Counted from the stretch's first letter, positions 8,893-20,587 are shown. The stretch is 64,000 nt of DNA from an uncultured Cellulophaga sp. (GCA_947496695.1 CANMEI010000002.1:372001-436000); one strand, 5' to 3'. Notes: generated by a model not told the origin, from the sequence alone. A program made the numbers and translations.

Positions 8893-9234
8893 ATGAGTTT
8901 CATGAAAGAAAGATTAACAATAGGTAAGGCTATAGCTTCAGTATTTTTACTGGTGATATTTCTATTTCCTACTGCTATTCAATTCGCTCATTCATTTGAA
9001 GGCCATGAAGATATTTCTTGTAAAGAAAAAACCACTCATGTTCATCAAAAAGCATCTGAATGTCATGTTTGTGATTTTCATTTCTTTTCTTTCAACTACG
9101 ATTTTTTAACATATCCTGAGTTTGTAAAAACTAATATTTTTTCAAGCGTAGTTTTTAGCTTTACAAGTCAGTTCTCCAATTCATTAAATAACAAAAATAC
9201 TTTATTAAGGGGGCCTCCCAGTTTTCTTGCTTAA
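8893..9234 (+). CDS. Small His/Cys-rich membrane protein before a TonB receptor
   Basis: A 113-residue protein with one N-terminal hydrophobic helix (about 12-30), then a loop rich in metal ligands: His33, His38, Cys43, His49, His51, Cys57, His58, Cys60 and His63. The C-terminus ends near RGPP. This layout resembles the DUF2946-type proteins found beside metal-related TonB receptors, but I cannot confirm the family. A periplasmic metal-binding or sensing role is inferred. The ATG at 8902 (MKERL) is an equally good start. It lies 40 bases before the receptor gene. Confidence 0.75.
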   Translation: MSFMKERLTIGKAIASVFLLVIFLFPTAIQFAHSFEGHEDISCKEKTTHVHQKASECHVCDFHFFSFNYDFLTYPEFVKTNIFSSVVFSFTSQFSNSLNNKNTLLRGPPSFLA

Positions 9235-9274
9235 TTAAAAAAATATTTTTTTTATTATTTAATCAAGAACATTT

Positions 9275-11674
9275 ATGCGCATTTATGCACTGATGGCTCT
9301 GCTATTTTTTAGCATTACATCAATATCGCAAAATTGCAATAATTCACTATCCGGCAAAGTAATTGACCTACATGATGGTTCAGCTTTAGCGGGTGCGATG
9401 ATTATTATTGCAGGAACAGAACAAACTGTATTTACTGGTAGTGATGGAAGATTTACGCTTCCAGAATTATGCAATAAAACGTATGCTATACAAATTTCAC
9501 ATCCGTATTGTTTAACAAATGGATACAAAGTGAAAGTCGAGGGTAACACGAATAAAATTTTTTACCTAGAGCATCATTTAGAGGAATTAAATGAAATAGT
9601 ATTAAAAGGTCACGCACAAAACCATAAACTTAATACGGTATCAGAAAATAAATTATCTAAAGAAAAAATAGAACAATTTAGTAATGGTTCTTTAGGTGAT
9701 GCTTTAAACAGCTTATCAGGAGTATCTTCATTAAACACAGGCAGCACAGTTGTTAAACCAATTATTAATGGTTTACATAGCAGTCGTGTTGTACTTATTA
9801 ATAATGGTGTACGCATGGAAGATCAAGAATGGGGTGTAGAACACGCTCCTAATCTTGATATAAATACAGCAGAAAATATAACATTAATAAAGGGTGCAGG
9901 TGCTATACAATATAGTGGTGACGCTATTGCCGGAGTAATTATTACAGAACCAGAAAAGATTTTTATAAAAGATAGTTTATACGGTAAAACTATAGTCTCT
10001 GCTAGTTCAAACGGAAGAGGTTCCACCATTACATCAAAACTTACTAAAAGCAATGACAACGGTTGGTTCGGAACTTTACAAGGAACTTTAAAACGCTATG
10101 GTGATTTTGAAGCACCAGATTACGTATTAAGCAATACAGGTACTTTTGAACGCAATGCATCATTTCGTTTTGGACTTAACAGGTTTAATTATGGTATTGA
10201 AGGATATTATTCTTTTTACAAAAATGAAATTGGAATATTACTAGCATCACATATTGGTGGTGCAGAAGATCAAGTTAGAGCTATAAACAGTGATGTTCCC
10301 TTAGTTATTAATGATTTTACTTATACTATTGATTATCCAAAACAAGATATCACACACCATTTAGCTCGAGTAAAAGCTTTCAAAAAACTTGATGGAATTG
10401 GCAAAATAAGTCTTCAGTATGATTTTCAACAAAATCATAGATTGGAATATGATATTCGTGTAGGAGACGATGCCGATACACCCTCATTAGATCTTGTTTT
10501 AAAAACACATACGTTATTATTAGATGTTAACAGCAAATTATCAGAAAATACAACTTTAAAATCTGGTATAATGGCTAGGTATCAAGATAATTTTGCCGAC
10601 CCAAGTACTGGAGTACGTAGATTGATCCCAGATTATGAAAAATATGAATTAGGTATTTACGGTATTTCATCTTTTCAAATAAATGACAATTGGCTAGCTG
10701 AAGCTGGAGCTAGATTTGATTATACCTATATGGATGTTTATAAGTTTTACAGAACATCCTTTTGGGAAGAAAGAAATTATGATGAGCTTTTCCCTGAAAT
10801 AGTTGTCGAAGAATATGATAATCAGATTTTAACGAATCCGCAATATAATTTTTATAATGTTTCAGGAACTTTAGGCACAACCTATACTTTTGATAATGAT
10901 TATAAATTATTCTTTAATTATTCGTTAGCTTCTCGTGTACCTAATCCATCTGAATTATTTAGCGAGGGTTTGCACCATTCTGCTTCACGAATTGAGTTAG
11001 GAGATTTACAGTTTACTTCTGAAATTGCACATAAAATATCATTAACATTAGAGAAAAATGGTGATGTATTTGGTTTTTCTGCACAACCTTTTATTAATAA
11101 CATCAACGACTTTATTGTTATTGAACCAACAGAGGTTGAACAAACGATACGTGGAAACTTTCAAGTATGGGAATACAGACAAACTAATGCTCAATTATTG
11201 GGTTTAGATGTTGATGCCTATTATGCTTTTACTAATAATTTTAAATTTAAACATCAATTTTCATTAGTAAAAGGATATGACCGTGATGAAGGTGGCCCTT
11301 TAATTAGCATGCCTCCAGTAAATACAACAAATGAAATTACATATGAAAATGTAAAAGCTAATAATCTAAAATTAGCACTGCAAAGTGAGTTTGTATTTCG
11401 TCAAAATGAATATCCTAATAACAATTTTGAAGTTTACATTGCCGAATCAGAAACTTGGGAATTAGTTGATGTAAGTACTCCACCTGATGCTTATCATTTA
11501 TTAAATTTTAGATCAAGTATGGATTTCAAAGTGAATCAAAAATCAAACCTAACACTGGGTTTGAATGTCACAAACCTTTTAAATACACGATACAGAAATT
11601 ACTTAAATAGTTTGCGCTATTACGCAGATGATTTAGGTAGAAACTTTTTATTCAATCTTAAATTCAATTATTAA
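9275..11674 (+). CDS. TonB-dependent outer-membrane receptor, candidate metal receptor
   Basis: A 799-residue receptor with signal peptide (cleavage near SISQN), a carboxypeptidase-regulatory-like domain (about 24-90), a plug domain (about 115-225, with GVSSLNTGSTVVKPIINGL and GAGAIQYSGDAIAGV) and a 22-strand-type barrel ending in an aromatic residue (KFNY). It imports a ligand using TonB energy. The plug segment DQEWGVEHAPNLD and several His residues recall ZnuD-type zinc receptors. With the His/Cys-rich protein before it and a surface lipoprotein after it, zinc or copper uptake is the best guess; heme or a siderophore cannot be excluded. Confidence 0.88.
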   Translation: MRIYALMALLFFSITSISQNCNNSLSGKVIDLHDGSALAGAMIIIAGTEQTVFTGSDGRFTLPELCNKTYAIQISHPYCLTNGYKVKVEGNTNKIFYLEHHLEELNEIVLKGHAQNHKLNTVSENKLSKEKIEQFSNGSLGDALNSLSGVSSLNTGSTVVKPIINGLHSSRVVLINNGVRMEDQEWGVEHAPNLDINTAENITLIKGAGAIQYSGDAIAGVIITEPEKIFIKDSLYGKTIVSASSNGRGSTITSKLTKSNDNGWFGTLQGTLKRYGDFEAPDYVLSNTGTFERNASFRFGLNRFNYGIEGYYSFYKNEIGILLASHIGGAEDQVRAINSDVPLVINDFTYTIDYPKQDITHHLARVKAFKKLDGIGKISLQYDFQQNHRLEYDIRVGDDADTPSLDLVLKTHTLLLDVNSKLSENTTLKSGIMARYQDNFADPSTGVRRLIPDYEKYELGIYGISSFQINDNWLAEAGARFDYTYMDVYKFYRTSFWEERNYDELFPEIVVEEYDNQILTNPQYNFYNVSGTLGTTYTFDNDYKLFFNYSLASRVPNPSELFSEGLHHSASRIELGDLQFTSEIAHKISLTLEKNGDVFGFSAQPFINNINDFIVIEPTEVEQTIRGNFQVWEYRQTNAQLLGLDVDAYYAFTNNFKFKHQFSLVKGYDRDEGGPLISMPPVNTTNEITYENVKANNLKLALQSEFVFRQNEYPNNNFEVYIAESETWELVDVSTPPDAYHLLNFRSSMDFKVNQKSNLTLGLNVTNLLNTRYRNYLNSLRYYADDLGRNFLFNLKFNY

Positions 11675-11695
11675 TCTATTAAACAAAAATTAAAA

Positions 11696-12250
11696 ATGAA
11701 AACAATTAAAGCCTTAAGCTTATCAGTATTAGCTAGCATCGCATTAGCTTCATGTTCAAATGATGATGACACACCAGAAATTGTAAACGAAGAAGAAGTA
11801 ATTACAACAATGACTGTAACTTTAACTCCGGATGATGATAGTGACGTTGTTACTTTACAAACAAGAGATTTAGACGGTGATGGATCTGACGACCCTGTTA
11901 TTACAATATCAGGACCACTTAGCTCAGGAACTACTTATGACGGAGTTATTGTTTTATTAAATGAAACAGAAGATCCTGCAGAAGATATTACTGAAGAAGT
12001 AGAAGAGGAAAGTGATGAGCACCAATTTTTCTATACAATTAGTTCTGAACTTGATGTAACTACCGAATATGCAAATTATGATGATGATGGAAATCCATTA
12101 GGAACTGAGTTTACATTAACAGCAGGTGAAGTTAGTTCTGGCACTATTACTTTTACATTACGTCATGAGCCAACAAAACCAAATGATGGTATTGATGATG
12201 CAGGTGGTGAAACAGATATTTTAGCTACCTTTAGTGTCTCTGTAGAGTAA
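11696..12250 (+). CDS. Acidic surface lipoprotein partnered with the TonB receptor
   Basis: A 184-residue lipoprotein: signal peptide II with lipobox LASC (Cys20) followed at once by SNDDDTPE. Acidic residues just after the lipid cysteine act as the surface-export signal in Flavobacteriia, so the protein is probably on the cell surface. The mature part is very rich in Asp and Glu (for example DLDGDGSDDP) and predicted beta-rich. I recall similar proteins beside such receptors being labelled 'type 1 periplasmic binding fold', but the function is not established. It is 21 bases after the receptor and followed by a strong terminator, so it closes the operon. Metal capture for the receptor is an inference. 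Confidence 0.8.
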   Translation: MKTIKALSLSVLASIALASCSNDDDTPEIVNEEEVITTMTVTLTPDDDSDVVTLQTRDLDGDGSDDPVITISGPLSSGTTYDGVIVLLNETEDPAEDITEEVEEESDEHQFFYTISSELDVTTEYANYDDDGNPLGTEFTLTAGEVSSGTITFTLRHEPTKPNDGIDDAGGETDILATFSVSVE

Positions 12251-12273
12251 ATATTAGCTATACAATTAAAAAT

Positions 12274-12309
12274 AAAAAAGGGTGATTTAGAAATAAATCA
12301 CCCTTTTTT
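12274..12309. terminator. Bidirectional terminator between the lipoprotein gene and katG
   Basis: A 10-bp stem (GGGTGATTTA/TAAATCACCC) with a GAAA loop is flanked by A6 on one side and T6 on the other. It lies between the convergent genes and serves both strands. Confidence 0.85.
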
Positions 12310-12328
12310 ATTAAAACATTTTTACTGT

Positions 12329-14593
<2,265 letters not shown>

Positions 14594-14645
14594 TTAATGT
14601 AATTTAATATACTAACGAGAGCTAAATTATAAAAATTTCACCTAT

Positions 14646-14653
14646 CAAAAATA
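14646..14653 (-). promoter_or_regulatory. Possible katG promoter -7 box
   Basis: Minus-strand TATTTTTG matches TAnnTTTG, 65 bases before the katG start. No -33 TTG at the normal distance was seen and the region is very AT-rich, so a chance match is possible. Confidence 0.3.
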
Positions 14654-14767
14654 AAATTATAATAGATAAAAACTATTTAGCTATTACAATTAACTTAATT
14701 GTAAAGTTACAAAACATATTTGTAGTCTTTTTATTGTTAAAATAAATAATTGAAAATAAATTTAATA

Positions 14768-14806
14768 AAAAAGGGCTTAAAACATAATGCTTTAAGCCTT
14801 TTTTTC
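14768..14806 (-). terminator. Terminator downstream of glyS
   Basis: An 8-bp stem GGCTTAAA/TTTAAGCC with a 9-base loop, flanked by A-run and T-run, lies 26 bases beyond the glyS stop. On the minus strand it ends in a six-T tract. It could also act on the opposite strand. Confidence 0.75.
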
Positions 14807-14831
14807 AACTATTTTGAAATTATATAGCTTT

Positions 14832-16373
14832 TTACATTTTCATTAACCACTCTTTCATGTCAACTTCTTTACCTATAATCGTTTTCAAATCTGTAATAGC
14901 AACACGTTGCTGTTCCATTGTATCTCTATGACGAATAGTTACAGTTTTATCTTCTAAAGATTGATGATCGACAGTAATACAAAATGGTGTACCATTTGCA
15001 TCTTGTCTCCTATAACGTTTACCTACCGCATCTTTCTCATCATAAAAAACATTAAAATCCCATTTTAAATCATCAACAATTTCATGAGCCAACTCTGGGA
15101 GTCCGTCTTTTTTTAATAAAGGAAATATAGCAGCTTTAGTAGGTGCCAATACTGCAGGAAGTTTTAAAACTGTTCTTGTAGTTCCGTTTTCTAATTCTTC
15201 CTCTTCTAATGAATTAGAAAAGACAGCTAAGAACATGCGATCTAAACCAATAGAGGTTTCAACTACATAAGGTACATAGCTCTTTTTTAAATCATTATCA
15301 AAATATTGTAATTTTTTACCAGAAAATTTTTCATGCTGCGATAAATCAAAATCTGTTCTTGAATGAATACCTTCTAGTTCTTTAAAGCCAAATGGAAATT
15401 TAAATTCAATATCTGCAGCAGCATCTGCATAATGAGCTAATTTTTCATGATCATGAAAACGGTAATTATCTTTACCCATTCCTAATGAAAGGTGCCACTT
15501 AATTCTATTTTCTTTCCACTTCTCATACCATTCTTGCTGGGTACCTGGTTGAATAAAAAACTGCATTTCCATTTGTTCAAACTCACGCTGACGAAAAATG
15601 AATTGGCGAGCAACAATCTCATTACGGAAAGCTTTACCTACTTGCGCAATACCGAAAGGGATTTTCATACGTCCGGTTTTTTGTACATTCAAAAAGTTTA
15701 CAAAAATACCTTGTGCAGTTTCTGGTCTTAAATATAAATCCATAGCACTATCTGCAGAAGCTCCTAATTTTGTCCCAAACATTAAATTGAACTGCTTAAC
15801 ATCTGTCCAATTTTTAGAACCCGAAATAGGACAAACGATATCCAACTCATCAATTAGATTACGAACATCTACTAAATCTTCATTTTCTAAAGATTTACCC
15901 AAACGCTTTAAAATAGTATTGATTTTTTCTTGATAACCAACTACTCTTGGGTTTGTAGCTAAAAATTGTTCTTTATCAAAAGAATCTCCAAATCGTTTTG
16001 CCGCTTTATTGACTTCTTTTTCAATTTTATTTTCAATTTTAGCTGTATAATCTTCAACTAAAACATCAGCTCTATATCTTTTTTTAGAATCTTTATTATC
16101 AATAAGTGGATCATTAAAAGCATCAACATGCCCTGAAGCTTTCCATGTTGTTGGATGCATGAAGATTGCAGCATCAATACCAACAATATTATCATTCATT
16201 TGAACCATGGCTTTCCACCAATATTCTCGAATGTTTTTTTTAAGTTCAGCACCATTTTGGGCATAGTCATAAACTGCACTTAAACCATCGTAAATTTCAC
16301 TAGATTGAAAAACATATCCATACTCCTTAGCATGAGATATCACTTTTTTAAATTTATCGTCTTGATTTGCCAT
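14832..16373 (-). CDS. glyS: Glycyl-tRNA synthetase (single-chain alpha2 type)
   Basis: Charges tRNA-Gly with glycine. The 513 residues match the homodimeric class IIa enzyme, not the two-subunit GlyQ/GlyS kind. Class II motif 2 is seen in FRNEIVARQFIFRQREFEQ and motif 3 in ETSIGLDRMFLAVF, followed by the anticodon-binding domain (from about residue 405). A -7-like box TATTTTTG at 16378-16385 ends only 4 bases before the ATG, suggesting a leaderless transcript. It follows the coiled-coil membrane gene by 37 bases. Confidence 0.97.
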   Translation of the reverse strand: MANQDDKFKKVISHAKEYGYVFQSSEIYDGLSAVYDYAQNGAELKKNIREYWWKAMVQMNDNIVGIDAAIFMHPTTWKASGHVDAFNDPLIDNKDSKKRYRADVLVEDYTAKIENKIEKEVNKAAKRFGDSFDKEQFLATNPRVVGYQEKINTILKRLGKSLENEDLVDVRNLIDELDIVCPISGSKNWTDVKQFNLMFGTKLGASADSAMDLYLRPETAQGIFVNFLNVQKTGRMKIPFGIAQVGKAFRNEIVARQFIFRQREFEQMEMQFFIQPGTQQEWYEKWKENRIKWHLSLGMGKDNYRFHDHEKLAHYADAAADIEFKFPFGFKELEGIHSRTDFDLSQHEKFSGKKLQYFDNDLKKSYVPYVVETSIGLDRMFLAVFSNSLEEEELENGTTRTVLKLPAVLAPTKAAIFPLLKKDGLPELAHEIVDDLKWDFNVFYDEKDAVGKRYRRQDANGTPFCITVDHQSLEDKTVTIRHRDTMEQQRVAITDLKTIIGKEVDMKEWLMKM

Positions 16374-16377
16374 TTGG

Positions 16378-16385
16378 CAAAAATA
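16378..16385 (-). promoter_or_regulatory. TAnnTTTG box directly before the glyS ATG
   Basis: Minus-strand TATTTTTG ends 4 bases before the glyS start codon. With the usual Bacteroidota spacing, transcription would begin at or next to the A of the ATG, giving a leaderless mRNA. Confidence 0.35.
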
Positions 16386-16410
16386 GAATATTAGCCTAAA
16401 ATGAAATAAT

Positions 16411-17307
16411 TTATTTTAAAACAAATTCAGTACTCTGCAATAATTTTTGATTCTCAAAAATATTTAATGTATAAATGCCTGGTTTTAATGTACCTTCAGC
16501 GACTTGAATATTATCACAAATAGGAATATTTTCTCCATTATAATCAAACATTACTTTTTTACTATAAATATTACCACTTACATTAATACTTGTTGAATTG
16601 TGCTCTAAAACTTTTTTATTAGGATCTAAAAACTGAAAATAAATAGTTTTTTCTTCATGAATTACATTGAAATCATTTACAATTGTTACACACCCTTTAA
16701 GTCTTGATACTGTGGAAGCTTTATTTGTTGAGGTAATGCTACCATTACGAACACGATAAGAAATTCCTTCAGCCTCTTGCATACGTAGATAGCTTTTTAT
16801 CTTAAGTTCTTCATTAAGTCTTTTATTTTGCTGTATTAGAATAGCTTCTGCCTCAGCTAGACTTGCACTTTCATTTTCTAAATTATCAATTTTAGCTTTT
16901 GTCTCATTATATTTTTGTGCTAAAACACTATTGTTATAACGCAATGAATTGTTTTTTAGTTTTAAACTATCATGAAGTAATTCCATCTGGCGAAATTCCT
17001 TTTTGTACTCGCGTAATTTGGCTATGTTAAAATTAAGGCTACCTACAGAATCTAATAATTGTTCAATTTTATATTTAGAGTCTTGTAATTCTATTTCATT
17101 TATTTCATTTGCAGTTGAAAGCCTATCTATTTCAGCTTTCATTAAAGTAAGGTCTTTAACCAAAATCACTTTTTCTTCTTCTAAGAAACTTATTTTAGTT
17201 TCCGACTGAACATGGCTATAATAAAAGGCAATTAATATGCCTACTACTACAGCAACCATTGCAGCAAGAATTATTTTATAATTGATTTTAGTATCTTGAG
17301 AATCCAT
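16411..17307 (-). CDS. Single-pass membrane protein with long coiled coil, unknown function
   Basis: A 298-residue protein with a short cytoplasmic tail, one transmembrane helix (about 11-29), a long heptad-rich coiled coil (about 35-165) and a C-terminal globular, beta-rich domain (about 185-298) that looks like an immunoglobulin-type or extracellular binding fold. Topology would place the coil and the globular part in the periplasm. Similar flavobacterial proteins are, as I recall, sometimes labelled as ParA chromosome partitioning proteins, but no Walker motif is present, so that label does not fit. It is divergent from comF by 47 bases. Confidence 0.75.
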   Translation of the reverse strand: MDSQDTKINYKIILAAMVAVVVGILIAFYYSHVQSETKISFLEEEKVILVKDLTLMKAEIDRLSTANEINEIELQDSKYKIEQLLDSVGSLNFNIAKLREYKKEFRQMELLHDSLKLKNNSLRYNNSVLAQKYNETKAKIDNLENESASLAEAEAILIQQNKRLNEELKIKSYLRMQEAEGISYRVRNGSITSTNKASTVSRLKGCVTIVNDFNVIHEEKTIYFQFLDPNKKVLEHNSTSINVSGNIYSKKVMFDYNGENIPICDNIQVAEGTLKPGIYTLNIFENQKLLQSTEFVLK

Positions 17308-17354
17308 TTTAGGGTTAAGTAGGTTTTTTTATTTTGGTTTAATTATCCAAATTC

Positions 17355-18065
17355 ATGAATAATAATTGGTTTTCAAAGATAATAAATGATATCAACAGAA
17401 TCCTAGTACCTATGGGGTGTTTTGGATGTAATGCACATTTGTTGAAAGGTGAACGGATATTATGTACCGTTTGTCGAAACCAAATAGCTCTTACCGAACA
17501 CAATTATAGCAATGAAAATACATTTGATCACATTTTTTATGGAAGAGTTAACATAAAAAAGGCAACTTCATTCTTATTCTTCACCGAAAATGGTATTGTT
17601 AAAAATTTAATTCACTCTCTAAAATACAAAAATCAAGAAGAAATAGGTGTTTTTTTAGGAGATTGGTGTGGTATTATACTTAAAGAAAAAAATGCTTTAA
17701 AGAATATTGATTTAGTAATTCCTGTTCCTATACATAACAAAAAACTAAAAAAAAGAGGGTATAATCAAGTTACTAAATTTGGACAACAAATTGCATTACA
17801 TTTAAACACTCAATACGAAGAAAATGCATTAATAAAAACTAGAAATATTAAAACTCAAACCAAAAAAAATAGATTTTTAAGGTGGCAAAATAATCAAGAT
17901 TTATTTGCAATAAATAATGAAATTCCGTTAAATAAAAAAAATATTTTAATTGTTGATGATGTTGTAACAACCGGTGCAACTTTAGAAGCCTGTGCTAAAA
18001 CTTTAAAAACAGTAAAAGATGTAAATATTTATTTTCTTACTATGGCTATAGTTGTAAAAACTTAA
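17355..18065 (+). CDS. comF: ComF family phosphoribosyltransferase-like protein
   Basis: A 236-residue protein of the ComF/GntX family. An N-terminal zinc-binding region has two CxxC pairs (GCFGCNA and LCTVCRNQ), and the C-terminal type I phosphoribosyltransferase fold carries the PRPP loop ILIVDDVVTTGATLEA. ComF acts in DNA uptake in naturally competent bacteria; the enzymatic substrate is not known. Full length and conserved residues suggest an active gene. It stands 47 bases from the divergent coiled-coil gene and 86 bases before the Ig-like lipoprotein. Confidence 0.92.
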   Translation: MNNNWFSKIINDINRILVPMGCFGCNAHLLKGERILCTVCRNQIALTEHNYSNENTFDHIFYGRVNIKKATSFLFFTENGIVKNLIHSLKYKNQEEIGVFLGDWCGIILKEKNALKNIDLVIPVPIHNKKLKKRGYNQVTKFGQQIALHLNTQYEENALIKTRNIKTQTKKNRFLRWQNNQDLFAINNEIPLNKKNILIVDDVVTTGATLEACAKTLKTVKDVNIYFLTMAIVVKT

Positions 18066-18151
18066 CTTTAGTTTAGGTTTTTTATAGCAATACAAAACAC
18101 AGTTTTATTAAATTAGTTGTTTCTTTGTTATTCAAGACTTTCAAAAATATT

Positions 18152-19765
18152 ATGATCAGACGAATCTTAGCTTGTTTGTTTTTAGTGTTAGCAACATTTA
18201 CTTTATACCAATGTGCTGTAACTGGAACTCCTTCTGGAGGGATAAAAGATATTATACCACCAAAATTAGTTAAAGCAGAACCTAAGAATATGTCTCTTAA
18301 TTTTAAAGCGAAAAAATTTCGTTTATATTTTGATGAATATATAAAGCTAAGTGACGTTCAAAACCAACTTATAGTATCTCCTCCATTAAAACATACTCCT
18401 ACAATTACCCCTTCTGGTACAGCTCAAAAATATGTAGAAGTTTTTATTAAAGACACTCTTAAAGAAAATACTACTTATACTTTTAATTTTGGACAAAGTA
18501 TTGTAGATAATAATGAAGGAAACCCTAATAGCTTTTTTAGTTATATATTTTCTACTGGAACATATATAGATTCACTATCATTAAAGGGGGTTGTTGAAGA
18601 CGCTTATAATAAAGAGGTTGATTCTTATATTAGTATTATGCTTTACGAAATGGATAGTACGTATACTGATTCTACTGTTTATAAAAAACCTCCTAACCAT
18701 ATTGCAAATACCTTAGATAGCACGTTCCTTTTTGAAATGAAAAATCTTAAAAAAGGTAAATATGCGTTATTCGGAATAAAAGATGAAAGTAAGAATAATG
18801 TTTTTGACCAAGGATCAGATAAAATTGCATTTATAAAGGATACAATTTCATTACCTACTGATGAAACTTATTTATTAACACTTTTTAAAGAAGAAGCTAA
18901 TTATGCAGCATCAGTTCCCAAATTTGAATCAAAAAATAAAATTATTTTTGGTTATCAAGGGAATTATAAAGACATCAAAATAAATCCTTTATCTATAATT
19001 CCTGATTCTATAAAAACAAAAATCACAAAACAACGTGATAAAGACACAATTAATTTTTGGTTTACACCTTATGAGGTAGATTCACTACTATTTACAGTAA
19101 CCAATGAAAAACAAAAAAAAATAGATACTTTCACTGTTAAATCAAGAAAAGTAGCCCTTGACACATTTGTTTTAAAACCAAATATTATAGGTGCTATAGG
19201 TTTTGAAGACAAATTTTTAATTAATGTAAATACCCCCCTTGAACATATTGACGATAGTAAAATTACATTAATTAATAAAGATAGTATTGCAGTTCCTTAT
19301 AATACTGTTTTAGACACAGTAGATAATAGTTTGAAAATAAATTTTGACAAAGAGCCCAATGAAGCTTATAGGTTATCTATTTTCCCTTGCCTTTTTGAAG
19401 ATATGTTTGGAAAAACTAATGACACTATAGTTTTTAATTTAACAACTAAAAGTTATGCCGATTTTGGTAATCTAGAACTTAATTTATCTGGTAATGTAAC
19501 ATACCCAGCTATTGTTCAACTTACTAATGAAAAAGGTGAAACTAAAAGAGAATTATACGCTACAGAGCCAAAATCTTTATATTTTACAAACCTGAGTCCC
19601 GGGAATTATTTAATTAGAGTAATCTCTGATGATAATATGAATCAAAAATGGGATACTGGTAATTATTTAAAAAATATACAGCCTGAACGTGTAAGTCATT
19701 CTCCTGAAATTATTGAAATGCGCGCCAATTGGGAAGAAAAATATAATTTTAGTTTATTAGAGTAA
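18152..19765 (+). CDS. Ig-like (SbsA/Big_5-type) domain lipoprotein
   Basis: A 537-residue lipoprotein: signal peptide with Cys21 in LYQC, followed by a GTPSGGIKD stretch and an N-terminal Big_5/SbsA-like Ig domain (about 35-130, containing FRLYFDEYIKL and YTFNFGQSIVDNNEG). Further beta-rich segments follow, with a C-terminal part around FTNLSPGNYLIRV. Such proteins are common cell-envelope proteins of Bacteroidota with unknown roles. I use the ATG at 18152, which gives a proper signal peptide; an upstream TTG at 18125 would add nine residues. Its end overlaps the convergent nitrilase-like gene by 17 bases. Confidence 0.85.
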   Translation: MIRRILACLFLVLATFTLYQCAVTGTPSGGIKDIIPPKLVKAEPKNMSLNFKAKKFRLYFDEYIKLSDVQNQLIVSPPLKHTPTITPSGTAQKYVEVFIKDTLKENTTYTFNFGQSIVDNNEGNPNSFFSYIFSTGTYIDSLSLKGVVEDAYNKEVDSYISIMLYEMDSTYTDSTVYKKPPNHIANTLDSTFLFEMKNLKKGKYALFGIKDESKNNVFDQGSDKIAFIKDTISLPTDETYLLTLFKEEANYAASVPKFESKNKIIFGYQGNYKDIKINPLSIIPDSIKTKITKQRDKDTINFWFTPYEVDSLLFTVTNEKQKKIDTFTVKSRKVALDTFVLKPNIIGAIGFEDKFLINVNTPLEHIDDSKITLINKDSIAVPYNTVLDTVDNSLKINFDKEPNEAYRLSIFPCLFEDMFGKTNDTIVFNLTTKSYADFGNLELNLSGNVTYPAIVQLTNEKGETKRELYATEPKSLYFTNLSPGNYLIRVISDDNMNQKWDTGNYLKNIQPERVSHSPEIIEMRANWEEKYNFSLLE

Positions 19766-20522
19766 AATTATCTCTATCGTCTAAAAATTTCATTTTTACT
19801 CTATTTGAGGTAATATGTTCTTTTGTTAATGTAGCATATACAATTTCTTCATTTCTAGAAAAATTTAATGTATTCCCTAGAACATCATATATTGCAGAAT
19901 GTCCAGGATACTCATTACCTAATTTATCAACACCTATTCTATTAACACCTATACAATAGGCCATATTTTCTATGGCTCTTGCCCTTAAAAGTATATCCCA
20001 AACATTAATTCTAGTTTTCGGCCAATTTGCCACATATAGTAAAACATCATAATTCTCAACATTTCTTGACCAAACAGGAAAACGTAAATCATAACAAATT
20101 AAAGGGCATATTTTAAACCCTTTATAATCAACAATCAACTTATTTATTCCTGATTTATATACTTTATCTTCTCCAGAAAATGTAAAAGAATGACGCTTAT
20201 CGTAATAAAGAATTTCTCCTTTTGGTTTTATAAAAAATAAACGATTACTAAAAGAATAACCTGTTGAAAAAACAACACTTCCTGTTATTGCAACGTTCTT
20301 ATCTGATGCTAATTTAAGCATCCAATCTATAGTTTTGTGCCCTTCAGTAATCTCTATATTTTCTGGGCACATTGTAAACCCTGTAGTAAACATTTCTGGA
20401 AGTACAATTAAATCAATAGGAGTAGTAATTGATTCAATTTTTTTAGAAATATTTTCTATGTTAATCTTTGGATTTTCCCAAACTAAAAAAGTTTGAACCA
20501 ATGCTACATTTAGTCTAGACAT
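19749..20522 (-). CDS. Nitrilase-family amidohydrolase, probable omega-amidase
   Basis: A 257-residue carbon-nitrogen hydrolase with the Glu-Lys-Cys triad visible: Glu43 in VLPEMFTTGF, Lys109 in YYDKRHSF and Cys143 in LICYDLRFPVW. The YDLRFP sequence and the size match the YafV/Nit2 omega-amidase group, which hydrolyses alpha-ketoglutaramate or alpha-ketosuccinamate in metabolite repair and methionine salvage. The exact substrate is inferred. It is cytoplasmic and probably co-transcribed with the ankyrin gene upstream (65-base gap). Confidence 0.88.
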   Translation of the reverse strand: MSRLNVALVQTFLVWENPKINIENISKKIESITTPIDLIVLPEMFTTGFTMCPENIEITEGHKTIDWMLKLASDKNVAITGSVVFSTGYSFSNRLFFIKPKGEILYYDKRHSFTFSGEDKVYKSGINKLIVDYKGFKICPLICYDLRFPVWSRNVENYDVLLYVANWPKTRINVWDILLRARAIENMAYCIGVNRIGVDKLGNEYPGHSAIYDVLGNTLNFSRNEEIVYATLTKEHITSNRVKMKFLDDRDNFTLIN

Positions 20523-20587
20523 TTTATCATTTTTTACACAAAAAGATAAAATTAAGCTTTATCTATCTACTTTTTAGAAAAAGAAAA

